Assembly (NCBI RefSeq): GCF_000744225.1
Contig: NZ_JQLN01000005.1
Coordinates: forward strand, 1,883,001-1,947,000
DNA: 64,000 nt
Direction of reading: 5' to 3'
Source of the DNA: Kitasatospora mediocidica KCTC 9733
GTDB taxonomy: Bacteria > Actinomycetota > Actinomycetes > Streptomycetales > Streptomycetaceae
Made by a program: the position numbers and the translations under genes. Under the pieces are notes generated by a model, which was not told the DNA's origin, made no database searches, and saw nothing but the letters and a program-made list of their open reading frames with translations. Below are positions 52,045 through 61,208 of the stretch, one piece after another. Numbering within the stretch: position 1 is the stretch's first letter; each line of letters begins with the position of its first letter.

Positions 52045-54792
52045 TCAGCCGGCCAGTCGTCGGACGGCGAGTTCGGTCCGGTCATGCACCCCGAACCGGC
52101 GGAACAGCCGGGTGAGGCTGCCCTCCACCGACTTGACCGAGATGTGCAGGGTGGCGGCGATCTGCCGGTTGGTCGAGCCGCGCTGCACCAACTCGACGAT
52201 CTGGCGCTCCAGTTCGCTCAGCGCGGCCGCCGGGCCGTCCAGCTGGGCGAGCCTCTGTCGGGTGTGGTCGAGCCAGGGGAGGCAGTGCGCGGCGGCGAAG
52301 GCCCGGGCCGCGCCGCGCAGGTCCGCGCGGGCGGCCGCCCGGCGCCGGGCCCGGCGTTCGAGATCGCCGAGGGTGAGCAGCGCCCGGGCACTCTCCAGCG
52401 GATAGGGGTGGGCGGGCGGCAGCTCCGCGCGCAGCCGGTCCGCCGCGCCGCGCGGATCGCCGCCCAGCGCGACCAGCACCGCACGGGCGCGGGCGAGCCC
52501 GAGCCGCACCACCTGCCGGTCCAGCCGGGTCGCCTCGCGGGTCGCCTCGTCCAGCACCCGCCAGGCCTCCCCGGTCGCCCCCGACCGGGCCAGCGCCTCG
52601 ATCAGATCCGCGTCGACGAGGAAGAGCGCGGGATCCACCAGGCCCAGGCCGCGCAGCAAAGAGCGGCAGCGGCCCAGGTGTTCGGCCGCCTGCGGCATCC
52701 GTCCGCCGAGCAGGTCCGCCCGGCCGCGCAGCCCCAGCGCGTAGGCCGACCACTCGACGTCCCCGGCCAGCTCCCCGGCCCGCAGCGCGGCGGCGGCCAG
52801 CTCCCCGGCCCGCTCGGCGGTGCCGCCGTTGAGCTCGGCGGCCGCGCGCAGCACCAGCCCCGGCGCGGGCGTCGGCCCGAGCTCCACCCGCATCCGCCCG
52901 CCGAGCAGCGCCGCCCGGTACGCCTGCGAGCAGAGCCCGGCCCGCTCGTGGACCGAGGCGACCATGTGCAGCACGTCGCCCAGGTCCTTGACCCGGCCCG
53001 CGCTCTCGACGTCACTGCGCAACAGGTTCACCGCGTCGATCGCCTCGGCGACCTCGCCGCCGCGCAGCAGCCGGACCACCAGGCAGCAGCGCACCTGGAC
53101 CGAGGCCGCCGTCAGCGCCGGGGCGCCCTGCGCGGGCCCGCCCGCCCGTCCGGCCGCCAGCGCCGCCGCCCGGCGTAGCGAGGGCAGCACCCGGGCGGGG
53201 CGGAACTGCATCTCGATCGGCGCGCGTAACGCGATCACCCCGATCTGCTGGTCCGCGTCCCCGCTGTGCTCGGCGTGGCGCTCGGCCTCGGCCAGCGCGG
53301 CGAGGCCGAGGTCGGTCTGCCCGGTGCTGATCGCGTGCTCGGCCCGGTAGAGCTGCACGGCGGCGCGCAGCCGCGGCGCGTCGCCGGCCTCGGCCTGCGC
53401 GGCGTCCATCTGTGCTGCGTCCAGCAGCGCGGGCACCGCGGCGCGGTCGCCTCCGGCGAGGGCGGCCAGCAGCAGCCGGGCGCCGACCCGGGCGCCGCCG
53501 TTCGTCCCGCGCAGGACCGCCTCACAGGCCTCCTTCGCCTGGTCGATCAGGCCGGCGTCGTGGGCGTGCCGGGCGCAGTCGAGCAGCCGCTCGGCGGCCA
53601 GGTCCGGGTCGCCGGGGGTGCGTTCGGACGCCAGCCGGGACAGCTCGGCGGCGAGCGCGGGCGCGCCCCGGCCGACCGCGATCCGCGCCGCGGCCGCCAG
53701 CTCCTCGGCGAGTTCGCGGCCGGCGCCGGTGGTGGCCAGTGCGTGCTGCCGGGCCCGCTCCAGCGGATCGTGCAGCCGCTCGGCGAGCGCGGCGTGGCAC
53801 GCCTGCCGATGCGCCGGCGTCGCGTCGGCGTAGACGATCTCGCGCAGCAGCGGATGGGCCGCGTGCGGCTCGGACCGTGAGCCCACCGTCAACTCGGCAT
53901 CCTCCGAGGCTCGTTCGGTCGCCTCTGGCAGCATGCGGTACGGCCGGGCGGCCGCCGCGGCGAGCAACAGGGCCTCGGTGGCCTCCGGCGACAGGGCCGC
54001 CAGCCGGTCCGCGAACAGCTCGCGCAGCCGTTGCGGTACCGGCAGCGGCTGGTCGGGGCTCGGCGGCTGTGCCAACCGCAGGGCGGCCTCCCCGAGTTGG
54101 AGGGCGTAGAACGGGTTGCCGGCGCTGACCGAGCGGATCCGCCCGGAGAGCCGGCCGGCCGGCGCCAACCCGAGCCGGACCCGCAGCAGTTCGCCGACCT
54201 GGGCCTGCGGCAGGGCCTCGACGGCGAGTTCGGTCCGTGGCCCGGGCAACAGGTCGAGGCAGCCCGGCTCGCGCCCCACCGCCACCCGCTCGGTGGCGGC
54301 CACCCGGACCCGCTGTCCGTGCAGCCGACGGGCGGCGAAGCCGAGCACCTGCGCGCTGGCCGGATCCAGCCAGTGCGCGTCGTCCAGTACCAGCAGCACC
54401 GGACGCTGCCCGGCCAGCGCCCGCAGCAGCTCCAGCACCGCGACCCGGACGGCCAGTTGGCCACCCGGCGGCCCGTCACTCGCGGGCGCGCGCAGCAGCA
54501 CGACATCCAGCGCCGCGCGCAGATGCGGCGCGAGCAGCCCCTCCTGCTCGGCGATCGGCCGCGCGAACAGGTCGTACAGCGCCAGGTACGGCAGTGAAGC
54601 CTCAGCCGCCGACGCGTCGCAGCGCAGCACCAGCACACCGGCCTCGGTCGCCTCGGCCTCCAGGGCGTCCAGGACTGCGGACTTTCCGATCCCGACCGGC
54701 CCGGTCAGCAGCACCCCGCCGCCGTCCGCCAGGCCCGCCCGGCACCGGACGAGCAGCCCGTCGCGACCCAGCAGGGCTGTCGCGTCGCTCAT
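52045..54792 (-). CDS. Large ATP-binding LuxR-family regulator (LAL type)
   Basis: The predicted product has 915 residues from the ATG at 54792. An N-terminal AAA-type ATPase has Walker A GPVGIGKSAVL and Walker B LLVLDDAHWLD. A long alpha-helical TPR-like middle region follows, and a C-terminal LuxR helix-turn-helix (LSELERQIVELVQRGSTNRQIAATLHIS). LAL regulators often activate antibiotic clusters in streptomycetes. It lies beyond the S53 gene, so a link with the NRPS cluster is possible but not shown. Confidence 0.9.
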   Translation of the reverse strand: MSDATALLGRDGLLVRCRAGLADGGGVLLTGPVGIGKSAVLDALEAEATEAGVLVLRCDASAAEASLPYLALYDLFARPIAEQEGLLAPHLRAALDVVLLRAPASDGPPGGQLAVRVAVLELLRALAGQRPVLLVLDDAHWLDPASAQVLGFAARRLHGQRVRVAATERVAVGREPGCLDLLPGPRTELAVEALPQAQVGELLRVRLGLAPAGRLSGRIRSVSAGNPFYALQLGEAALRLAQPPSPDQPLPVPQRLRELFADRLAALSPEATEALLLAAAAARPYRMLPEATERASEDAELTVGSRSEPHAAHPLLREIVYADATPAHRQACHAALAERLHDPLERARQHALATTGAGRELAEELAAAARIAVGRGAPALAAELSRLASERTPGDPDLAAERLLDCARHAHDAGLIDQAKEACEAVLRGTNGGARVGARLLLAALAGGDRAAVPALLDAAQMDAAQAEAGDAPRLRAAVQLYRAEHAISTGQTDLGLAALAEAERHAEHSGDADQQIGVIALRAPIEMQFRPARVLPSLRRAAALAAGRAGGPAQGAPALTAASVQVRCCLVVRLLRGGEVAEAIDAVNLLRSDVESAGRVKDLGDVLHMVASVHERAGLCSQAYRAALLGGRMRVELGPTPAPGLVLRAAAELNGGTAERAGELAAAALRAGELAGDVEWSAYALGLRGRADLLGGRMPQAAEHLGRCRSLLRGLGLVDPALFLVDADLIEALARSGATGEAWRVLDEATREATRLDRQVVRLGLARARAVLVALGGDPRGAADRLRAELPPAHPYPLESARALLTLGDLERRARRRAAARADLRGAARAFAAAHCLPWLDHTRQRLAQLDGPAAALSELERQIVELVQRGSTNRQIAATLHISVKSVEGSLTRLFRRFGVHDRTELAVRRLAG

Positions 54793-54895
54793 GGCGAAGA
54801 GTCTCCACCCGGACATCCGAAGTGGTCTAGTCCTTATCCCCCGCTGCTTCATTCCCCCGCGCCGGGCGATCTGCCGCCTGCTGGTGGGTCGTTCG

Positions 54896-55303
54896 TCAGG
54901 TTCGGGCGTCTCGTTCCTGAACCTCCTTGAGGACCGCCGCCACGGTGGGGAAGTCGTTGTCCACGTGGAGGACGGTGTGCCCATGGTGGACGGCTGTGGC
55001 GCACACGAGTAGGTCGATCGCGCCGGCTGCGCGGTGTTGCCCGCGTTGGGTCAGTTTGTACTGCGCGGTGTCGACCCAGCGCCAGGCCGTTTTCGGCACC
55101 GGCGACAGATGGCACAGCGCGTCGATCTCTTCTGCCAGTTCGTCCCGGTGGGCCGGCCCGGTGGCGGAGTAGAGGAATTCGGTCCGGGTGGGCTCGCAGA
55201 TGTGGAAAACCCCGGCGGCGATGTGCCCCTCCCAGGGCGCCAGCGCCGCCGGGGTGCGGAACAGGTGCCACAGGGCAGAGGTGTCGAGCAGGTACGTGAT
55301 CAC
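54896..55303 (-). CDS. vapC: PIN-domain toxin (VapC family)
   Basis: The predicted product has 135 residues from a GTG overlapping the antitoxin stop by 4 bases. PIN acidic residues are visible in YLLDTSALW, PTRTEFLY, GAIDLLVCATA and HVDNDF. PIN toxins are Mg2+-dependent RNases that cut tRNA or other RNA when the antitoxin is lost. Order and overlap with the upstream antitoxin are standard. Confidence 0.9.
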   Translation of the reverse strand: MITYLLDTSALWHLFRTPAALAPWEGHIAAGVFHICEPTRTEFLYSATGPAHRDELAEEIDALCHLSPVPKTAWRWVDTAQYKLTQRGQHRAAGAIDLLVCATAVHHGHTVLHVDNDFPTVAAVLKEVQERDART

Positions 55304-55533
55304 TCGAACGCCGCCCGGTGGGCGGCCTTGGCGGCTGCCCGGCCGGCGGCGGCCTGCTCGAACTCGCCGGCGGCCCCGCGCGCAGCGAGCCTCTCGGCGG
55401 CCTCGAGACGCTTGACCCGGTTGATGTAGTCACGGAGAGCGGCGTTGACGGTTTCCTTCTTGGTGGTGGTGCCCATGAGCCGCATTGCGTCAGCGAGTGC
55501 CTGGTCATCAAGGTCGATCTGAGTGATGGACAT
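55300..55533 (-). CDS. vapB: VapB-family antitoxin
   Basis: The predicted product has 77 residues from the ATG at 55533, with GAGGAGG upstream. ITQIDLDDQALADAMRLMGTTTKKETVNAALRDYI is a ribbon-helix-helix DNA-binding segment typical of actinobacterial VapB. The Ala-rich C-terminal tail should block the toxin active site. It probably represses its own operon. Confidence 0.88.
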   Translation of the reverse strand: MSITQIDLDDQALADAMRLMGTTTKKETVNAALRDYINRVKRLEAAERLAARGAAGEFEQAAAGRAAAKAAHRAAFE

Positions 55534-55883
55534 GCCGACCCTCCTCATGTTGTTGATGTATGTAAGTCCAGTATGCCATCCACATCTGCTGCCCAAAAGG
55601 TGAGGATCCTTCGCTGCGGCTGGCTGACGCCGATCCCGGTGACGGTCACATCGCCACCGGACGAGTGCTGAGCGCCATGGCCGCAGCCGGGCAGCTCGCC
55701 GTGCTGACGCTCCGCCAGCTGTTCCGGGACGCGCCTCGGCCGCCGGGCGGCGGCACGGCGTACGTCTGCGAGAACGCGGCCGTCCTGCTCGCCGCCGCGG
55801 ACCACCTCGGCTCCGAGGCGCCAGGACCAGGCCTGATCGCTGATCTCGCGTGCGGGGGCGGCCGTTCGGCGTAGCCTTCGTGC
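55534..55883. other. Spacer between vapB and nth, with a possible gene remnant
   Basis: This 350-bp region lies at the right boundary of the segment inserted between crp and nth. It contains the vapBC promoter side and an open stretch (55665-55874) described separately. No att-like repeat was recognised here. Confidence 0.35.
55665..55874 (+). pseudogene. Open frame without a credible start, possible gene remnant
   Basis: The frame is open from about 55570 to a TAG at 55872-55874 and reads AAAGQLAVLTLRQLFRDAP followed by YVCENAAVLLAAADHLG. It looks protein-like, but neither the GTG at 55665 nor the ATG at 55677 has a ribosome site and no family is recognised. It may be the 3' remnant of a gene cut by the insertion, or chance. 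Confidence 0.2.
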
Positions 55884-56750
55884 ATGGCAGAGAGCAAGGT
55901 CAAGAAGGCTGCGCCGGCGGCGAAGGCGGCCACCGCCAAGCCGGCCGCGAAGCCGCGCAAGCCCGAGTCGCACCTCGCGATGGTGCGGCGGGCGCGGAAG
56001 ATCAACCGCGAGCTGGCGGAGGTGTATCCGTACGCCCACCCCGAGTTGGACTTCGAGAATTCGTTCGAGTTGCTGGTGGCCACCGTGCTGTCGGCGCAGA
56101 CCACCGACCTCCGGGTGAACCAGACGACGCCCGCGCTGTTCGCGAAGTACCCCACCCCCGAGGCCATGGCGGCGGCCGTCCCGGAGGAACTGGAGGAGGT
56201 CATCCGGCCCACCGGGTTCTTCCGGATGAAGGCGAAGTCGCTGATCGGGCTCTCGATCAGCCTGCGCGACAACTTCGGCGGCGAGGTCCCCGGCCGGCTG
56301 GAGGACCTGGTCACCCTTCCCGGCGTCGGCCGCAAGACGGCCAACGTCGTCCTCGGCAACGTCTTCGGGGTCCCGGGCATCACGGTGGACACCCACTTCG
56401 GCCGGCTCGCCCGGCGGTTCGGGTGGACGACCGAGGAGGACCCGGTGGTGGTCGAGGCCGTGGTCGCGGAGATCTTCCCCAAGTCGGAGTGGACGATGCT
56501 GTCGCACCGGGTGGTCTTCCACGGGCGCCGGATCTGCCACTCCCGCAAGCCCGCCTGCGGGGCCTGCCCGATCGCGCCGCTCTGCCCGTCGTACGGAGAG
56601 GGCGAAACCGATCCCGAGAAGGCCCGCAAGCTGCTGAAGTACGAGATGGGCGGCCAGCCCGGGCAGCGGCTCAAGCCGCCCGCGGACTATCCGGGGCAGG
56701 CCGCCGCCCCCGCCCCCGCCCCCGCCGCAGCCGCGGCACCGCAGGCGTAG
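55884..56750 (+). CDS. nth: Endonuclease III
   Basis: The predicted product has 288 residues. The N terminus has a Lys/Ala-rich extension and the C terminus an Ala/Pro tail, both common in streptomycetes. The core is complete: helix-hairpin-helix LEDLVTLPGVGRKTANVVLGN with catalytic Lys, VDTHFGRLARRFGW with catalytic Asp, and an iron-sulfur cluster from Cys in ICHSRKPACGACPIAPLC. It removes oxidised pyrimidines and cuts AP sites in base-excision repair. It marks the return to conserved core gene order. Confidence 0.95.
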   Translation: MAESKVKKAAPAAKAATAKPAAKPRKPESHLAMVRRARKINRELAEVYPYAHPELDFENSFELLVATVLSAQTTDLRVNQTTPALFAKYPTPEAMAAAVPEELEEVIRPTGFFRMKAKSLIGLSISLRDNFGGEVPGRLEDLVTLPGVGRKTANVVLGNVFGVPGITVDTHFGRLARRFGWTTEEDPVVVEAVVAEIFPKSEWTMLSHRVVFHGRRICHSRKPACGACPIAPLCPSYGEGETDPEKARKLLKYEMGGQPGQRLKPPADYPGQAAAPAPAPAAAAAPQA

Positions 56751-56785
56751 TGCGCGCAGTCGGCGCTTCGGAAGGGAACAGCCGA

Positions 56786-57460
56786 GTGAAGAGAAGCAGC
56801 AGCGAGTCGGCCCTGCTGGTCCGTGACGGTCTGCCGGGCTGGCTGCTGCCGGTGCGGGCGGCGGCCGAGACGGTCCGTCCCGAGCAGATGAGCCGGTTCC
56901 TGCCGCCGGCCGAGGGCGGGCGGCACTCGGCCGTCCTGCTGCTCTTCGGCGAGGGCGCCGACGGGCCGGACCTGCTGCTGATCGAGCGGTCCAGCTCGCT
57001 GCGCTCGCACGCCGGCCAGGTCTCGTTCCCGGGCGGGGCGCTGGACCCGGTGGACGGCGATCCGCAGGGCGAGGGCCCGGTGGCCGCTGCGCTGCGCGAG
57101 GCGGCGGAGGAGACCGGGCTCGACCCGGAGGGGGTCCAGGTCTTCGCGACGCTGCCCGCTCTCTACATTCCGGTCAGTGACTTCGTGGTCACTCCGGTGC
57201 TCGGCTGGTGGCGGCGGGAGAGCCCGGTCGCGCCGGTGGATCCGGGGGAGACGGGCGCGGTCTTCCGGGTCCCGCTGGCCGAGTTGACCGACCCGGCCCG
57301 CCGAGGGCGCTACCGGCATCCGTCGGGCTTCTCCGGGCCGGCCTTCGAGGTGGCGGACCGGGTGGTCTGGGGATTCACGGCCGGCGTCATCGACCGGATG
57401 CTGCACCACAGCGGGCTGGAGCTCCCCTGGGACAGCTCCCGTGCGGTCGAACTGGTGTAG
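56786..57460 (+). CDS. NUDIX hydrolase, CoA-pyrophosphatase type
   Basis: The predicted product has 224 residues from a GTG with AAGGGA upstream. LLIERSSSLRSHAGQVSFPGGALDP is the extra signature of NUDIX CoA pyrophosphatases, and the NUDIX helix is GPVAAALREAAEETGLD. It probably hydrolyses CoA or related diphosphates to limit oxidised CoA. It follows nth on the same strand by 35 bases. Confidence 0.9.
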   Translation: MKRSSSESALLVRDGLPGWLLPVRAAAETVRPEQMSRFLPPAEGGRHSAVLLLFGEGADGPDLLLIERSSSLRSHAGQVSFPGGALDPVDGDPQGEGPVAAALREAAEETGLDPEGVQVFATLPALYIPVSDFVVTPVLGWWRRESPVAPVDPGETGAVFRVPLAELTDPARRGRYRHPSGFSGPAFEVADRVVWGFTAGVIDRMLHHSGLELPWDSSRAVELV

Positions 57461-57633
57461 CTGCCCTACCCTTGGCAGCCCCACCCCTGGACCGCGCCCG
57501 ACCGAGCGTGCCGGTCACCGGGTCGGTCCCCCGTCCGCCGGGCTGCCACGCGCATGCCCGGGCCCGGACGGGGGCAGGACGGGGTTGGCAGGTCCGGTGC
57601 CGAGCGGCTCCGGGTCCATGGGAGGGTGGCAGC

Positions 57634-58818
57634 GTGAACGTGCTGGATCTGCTTCTGCTCGCCGCCGCGATCGGCTTCGCCGTGTCGGGCTACCGGCAGG
57701 GCTTCGTGGTGGGCATTCTCTCCGTCCTGGGGTTCCTCGGCGGGGGGCTCATCGCTGTCGAGCTGCTGCCGCTGCTGCTCAGCCACCTCAGTCCCGGCAC
57801 CACCGCGTCGGTGGTGGCGGTGGTCGTGGTGATCGTCTTCGCGGCGATCGGGCAGGCTGCCACCACCCAGCTCGGCTGGAAGCTGCGCGGACGGATCGGG
57901 GGCAGTCCGGCCAAGGCGCTGGACGCGTTCGGCGGTTCGGTGGTGAACGTGCTGTCGATGCTGCTGGTCGCCTGGCTGATCGGCTCTGCGCTCGCGGGGA
58001 CGTCCATGCCGACGGTCTCCAAGCAGGTCCGGACCTCCAAGGTGCTCAGCGGGGTGCAGGACGCGCTGCCGGGGGACGCGCCCAACTGGTTCGCCGACTT
58101 CAGCAAGGTGCTGTCGAGCAACGGCTTCCCGCAGGTCTTCAACCCCTTCGAGCACGAGCCGATCACCGAGGTGGAGGCCCCGGACCCGGCGCTGGCCGGC
58201 AGCCCGGCGCTGGCCAGGGCCCGGCAGAGCCTGGTGAAGGTGGTCGGCACCGCGACCTCCTGCGGCAAGACGCTGGAGGGCAGCGGCTTCGTCTTCGCCC
58301 CGCACCGGGTGATGACCAACGCCCACGTGGTGGGCGGGGTGGACGAGCCGACGGTCCAGATCGGCGGCACCGGCCCGCTCTACGACGCGACCGTGGTGCG
58401 CTACGACTGGCAGCGCGACATCGCGATCCTGGACGTCCCGAAGCTGAACGCGCCCCCGCTGGTCTTCGCGGGGACGGCCCGGACGAACGACAGCGCGATC
58501 GTGGCCGGGTTCCCCGAGAACGGCCCGTTCAACGTGCAGCCCGCCCGGATCCGCGGCGAGATCCAGGCCAACGGCCCGGACATCTACCACCGCGGCCAGG
58601 TGGTCCGGGACGTGTACTCGGTCCGATCCGAGGTCCGCCAGGGCAACAGCGGCGGTCCGCTGCTGACCCCGGAGGGCGAGGTGTACGGCGTGGTCTTCGC
58701 CAAGTCGCTGGACAGCGCGGACACCGGATACGCCCTGACGGCGGCCGAGGTGAAGGCGGACGCGACGGCCGGGGCGACGGCCACCGGCCAGGTGGACACC
58801 CAGGGCTGCGCGCTCTAG
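57634..58818 (+). CDS. MarP-like membrane serine protease (CvpA plus trypsin-like domain)
   Basis: The predicted product has 394 residues. The GTG at 57634 follows GGGAGGG. Four membrane helices form a CvpA-like N-terminal half (residues 1-130), then an extracellular chymotrypsin-fold domain with His in MTNAHVVGG, Asp in DIAILDV and Ser in RQGNSGGP. The mycobacterial relative MarP supports acid and oxidative stress survival. The Cys in TSCGKT and DTQGCAL could form the regulatory disulfide seen in that family. Confidence 0.9.
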   Translation: MNVLDLLLLAAAIGFAVSGYRQGFVVGILSVLGFLGGGLIAVELLPLLLSHLSPGTTASVVAVVVVIVFAAIGQAATTQLGWKLRGRIGGSPAKALDAFGGSVVNVLSMLLVAWLIGSALAGTSMPTVSKQVRTSKVLSGVQDALPGDAPNWFADFSKVLSSNGFPQVFNPFEHEPITEVEAPDPALAGSPALARARQSLVKVVGTATSCGKTLEGSGFVFAPHRVMTNAHVVGGVDEPTVQIGGTGPLYDATVVRYDWQRDIAILDVPKLNAPPLVFAGTARTNDSAIVAGFPENGPFNVQPARIRGEIQANGPDIYHRGQVVRDVYSVRSEVRQGNSGGPLLTPEGEVYGVVFAKSLDSADTGYALTAAEVKADATAGATATGQVDTQGCAL

Positions 58819-58964
58819 GCCGTGTCTCCTGGCATCGCGCCTGGTGACGGTGTGTCGGAACGCCATCCGGCGAACCGTCAGTTCCTCCTGATAGCGTCGG
58901 CGGCGCTCACCCGTTCGGCTCAATCCGACCGCAGCGGGCGCCGAACTGGAGGTCACCGAACGCC

Positions 58965-59666
58965 ATGATGGGTCACTCGCACGCGGTCAGCGGCGCGTTG
59001 CTTTACGCGGGCTCCGCGCCCTTTCTGCCGCCGCTGCTGCTGCACACCCACCTGAAGCCGGCCGACATCCTGTTGGGGACCGTGCTCTGCGCCGGAGCGG
59101 CCCTGCTGCCCGACCTGGACCACCACGACGGCACCATCGCCAACTTCCTCGGCCCGGTCTCCAAGGCCCTCTGCCGCTTCGTCGCCTGGGCCTCCGGCGG
59201 CCACCGGCACGCCACCCACTCGTTCCTCTTCGTGGCGCTGATGGGTGGCGGCACCTGGGCCGGCGTGACGTACGGCGGGCGGTACTTCACGCTGGGCATG
59301 ACGTTCTTCCTGCTGGCCATGGCGGTGAAGGCGCTGCGCCTGCACGTGCCGGGCCATGGCCACCACACCTGGCTGACCGTCATCGGTCTCGCGACGCTGG
59401 GCACGGTCATCATGGACAAGTGGATGCCGAACGCGCCGGGCTGGCTGCCGTACGCGGTCGCGCTCGGCACCCTCGCCCACCTGATCGGCGACTGCCTCAC
59501 GAAGATGGGTGCGCCGCTGCTCTGGCCGCACAAGCAGCGCTACGAGATCGTGCTGATCAAGCACACCGGCAACAAGGTGGAGACCAAGATCCTCGTGCCG
59601 ATCATGTCGGTGGCGACGGTGGCCCTGCTCTGCGTCACGACGTTCCAGCCGGGCCTCATCGGCTGA
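58965..59666 (+). CDS. Membrane-bound metal-dependent hydrolase (DUF457/YdjM-like)
   Basis: The predicted product has 233 residues. Metal-binding positions are HSHAVSGALLYAG, LLPDLDHHDG and the HRHATHS motif, with four or more membrane helices (TLGMTFFLLAMAVKALRL, WLTVIGLATLGTVIM). This fits the YdjM/LexA-regulated-type inner-membrane hydrolase family, whose substrate is not known. Confidence 0.85.
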   Translation: MMGHSHAVSGALLYAGSAPFLPPLLLHTHLKPADILLGTVLCAGAALLPDLDHHDGTIANFLGPVSKALCRFVAWASGGHRHATHSFLFVALMGGGTWAGVTYGGRYFTLGMTFFLLAMAVKALRLHVPGHGHHTWLTVIGLATLGTVIMDKWMPNAPGWLPYAVALGTLAHLIGDCLTKMGAPLLWPHKQRYEIVLIKHTGNKVETKILVPIMSVATVALLCVTTFQPGLIG

Positions 59667-60052
59667 AACGTCGTCCACAGTGGTGGACGGAGCGCGACAG
59701 GCGGCGCGGGGCTCAGGCCTCGCGCCGCAGTCGTGCGCCGACCCAGCGGGCGCGGCGGCCGAGGATGCGGGGAATGCCCAGCGGATGCGGTTCGGCGAGC
59801 GACTGTGGTGTGGCCTGCGGTCGTTCGGATTGGTACGAGGGATTCTGTGGGGTGCGGGTGAGGCGCCGTCCGCGGGGCGCGGCGGTGCGATCGGGCGTCC
59901 AGGTCATGGTGGATGGATGCCCCTGAGCCCGCTGAGGTAACCACCCTGTTCCGGGCGAAATGGCCTATGCCGCAGTCATAGGAACATCTAGTCATATAAG
60001 TCAAATGGGGGTATGGGGCGCCCACCTGAGGGACAGTCGGGCGCTCTCGCCG
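59667..60052. other. Intergenic stretch of about 385 bp
   Basis: It is GC-rich near the hydrolase and markedly AT-rich at 59960-60010 (CATAGGAACATCTAGTCATA). One short minus-strand frame at 59713-59907 is listed separately. No RNA gene is recognised. Confidence 0.35.
59713..59907 (-). CDS. Possible small basic protein
   Basis: The frame encodes 64 residues, starting MTWTPDRTAAPRGRRLTRTPQ and ending RRARWVGARLRREA. It is strongly basic and lacks a domain. AGGGG lies about a dozen bases upstream, farther than ideal. It may be a real small gene or an accidental frame in GC-rich DNA. Confidence 0.3.
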   Translation of the reverse strand: MTWTPDRTAAPRGRRLTRTPQNPSYQSERPQATPQSLAEPHPLGIPRILGRRARWVGARLRREA

Positions 60053-61093
60053 CTACCGCTTGTGCTCGCGCACCCAGCTGACCAGCTCGCTGCTCAGCTC
60101 CTCCGGAGCCTCCTCGTGCGGGAAGTGCCCGACGCCCGGCAGCAGCCGCCAACGGTAGGGAGCCTCGACGTAGCCGCCCGAGCCGAGCGCGGTGTGCGAG
60201 AGCAGCACCGGGTCCGCCGCGCCCTGGATGTGCAGCGTCGGTGCGGTGACCGGCTTCTTCATCCGGCGGACGAACTGGATGCCGTCCGGACGGGCCAGCG
60301 AGCGCACCAGCCAGCGGTACGGCTCGATCGAGCAGTGCGCGGTGCTGGGGATCCGCATCGCGTTGCGGTAGTTCAGGAGCGCCTCGTCGTCCGGCCCGTT
60401 CGATCCCGTCCAGGCGGTGAGGTAGTCGCCGATCTGGGCGGCGTCGTCGGCGACCAGGCGTCGTTCCGGTATCCAGGGACGCTGGAAGCCCAACACGTGG
60501 TCGAAGGCCGCCATCTGCCGACGGTCCTGCAGCAGGCCGCGGCGCAGCCGGCGGGGGTGCGCGGCGGAGACCACCGTCAGGCTCTGGATCACCGAGGGAC
60601 GCATCACCGCGGCCACCCAGGCCAGCGAGCCGCCGGTGTCGTGCCCGACCAGGTGAGCGCTGTGCTCACCCAGCGAACGGATCACGCCGGTGATGTCCAG
60701 GGCGAGGTTGGTCGGGTCGTAACCGCGCGGGGTGCGGTCGCTGCCGCCCATGCCGCGCAGGTCCAGGGCGACCGCGCGGTAGCCGGCCGCGGCCAGCGCG
60801 GCCATCTGGTGCCGCCAGGTCCACCAGTACTGCGGCCATCCGTGTACCAGCAGCACCAGCGGCCCGCTGCCCTGCTCCGCGATGTGGAACCGCGCACCGT
60901 TGGCCGCCAGGTCGCGGTGGGTCCACGGTCCGGGCATCCGGACGTTCCAGCGGGTCGAACGGAGGGCGTGCGGCTCCGTCCGGGCGCCGCCGCCCGTGCC
61001 GGGCGCGCCTGCGGAGCCCACCTGCTCGGCTTCCCGGGCGGGGCCCGCAGGCGCGCCCGGCACGGGCAGGTCGGGGTTCTGGTCAAGCGGCAT
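60053..61093 (-). CDS. Alpha/beta hydrolase, epoxide-hydrolase/haloalkane-dehalogenase-like
   Basis: The predicted product has 346 residues. HGWPQYWWTWR is the HGxP oxyanion motif, the nucleophile elbow is VGHDTGG with Asp (typical of epoxide hydrolases and dehalogenases rather than esterases), and the catalytic His is in GVGHFPHEE. The first 50 residues are an extra Pro/Gly/Ala-rich segment that contains a 23-bp inverted repeat at the DNA level. A later start near residue 53 (RMPGPWTHRDL) is possible. Confidence 0.85.
   Translation of the reverse strand: MPLDQNPDLPVPGAPAGPAREAEQVGSAGAPGTGGGARTEPHALRSTRWNVRMPGPWTHRDLAANGARFHIAEQGSGPLVLLVHGWPQYWWTWRHQMAALAAAGYRAVALDLRGMGGSDRTPRGYDPTNLALDITGVIRSLGEHSAHLVGHDTGGSLAWVAAVMRPSVIQSLTVVSAAHPRRLRRGLLQDRRQMAAFDHVLGFQRPWIPERRLVADDAAQIGDYLTAWTGSNGPDDEALLNYRNAMRIPSTAHCSIEPYRWLVRSLARPDGIQFVRRMKKPVTAPTLHIQGAADPVLLSHTALGSGGYVEAPYRWRLLPGVGHFPHEEAPEELSSELVSWVREHKR
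60992..61067. repeat. 23-bp perfect inverted repeat with 30-nt loop
   Basis: Arms 60992-61014 and 61045-61067 are exact reverse complements, centred on CCGGGCGCGCC. The repeat lies in the unusual N-terminal coding segment of the alpha/beta hydrolase gene. Confidence 0.75.
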
Positions 61094-61208
61094 AGCGAGA
61101 GCGTTTCACATTCGAGCCGGGAACACGGCCCCGGCACTCGTTCGGGCTACAGCGAATGCGGCTCCTGTGGGCAGGATCACTGCGCCCGCAGGTGCCGCAG
61201 ACGGTCGG

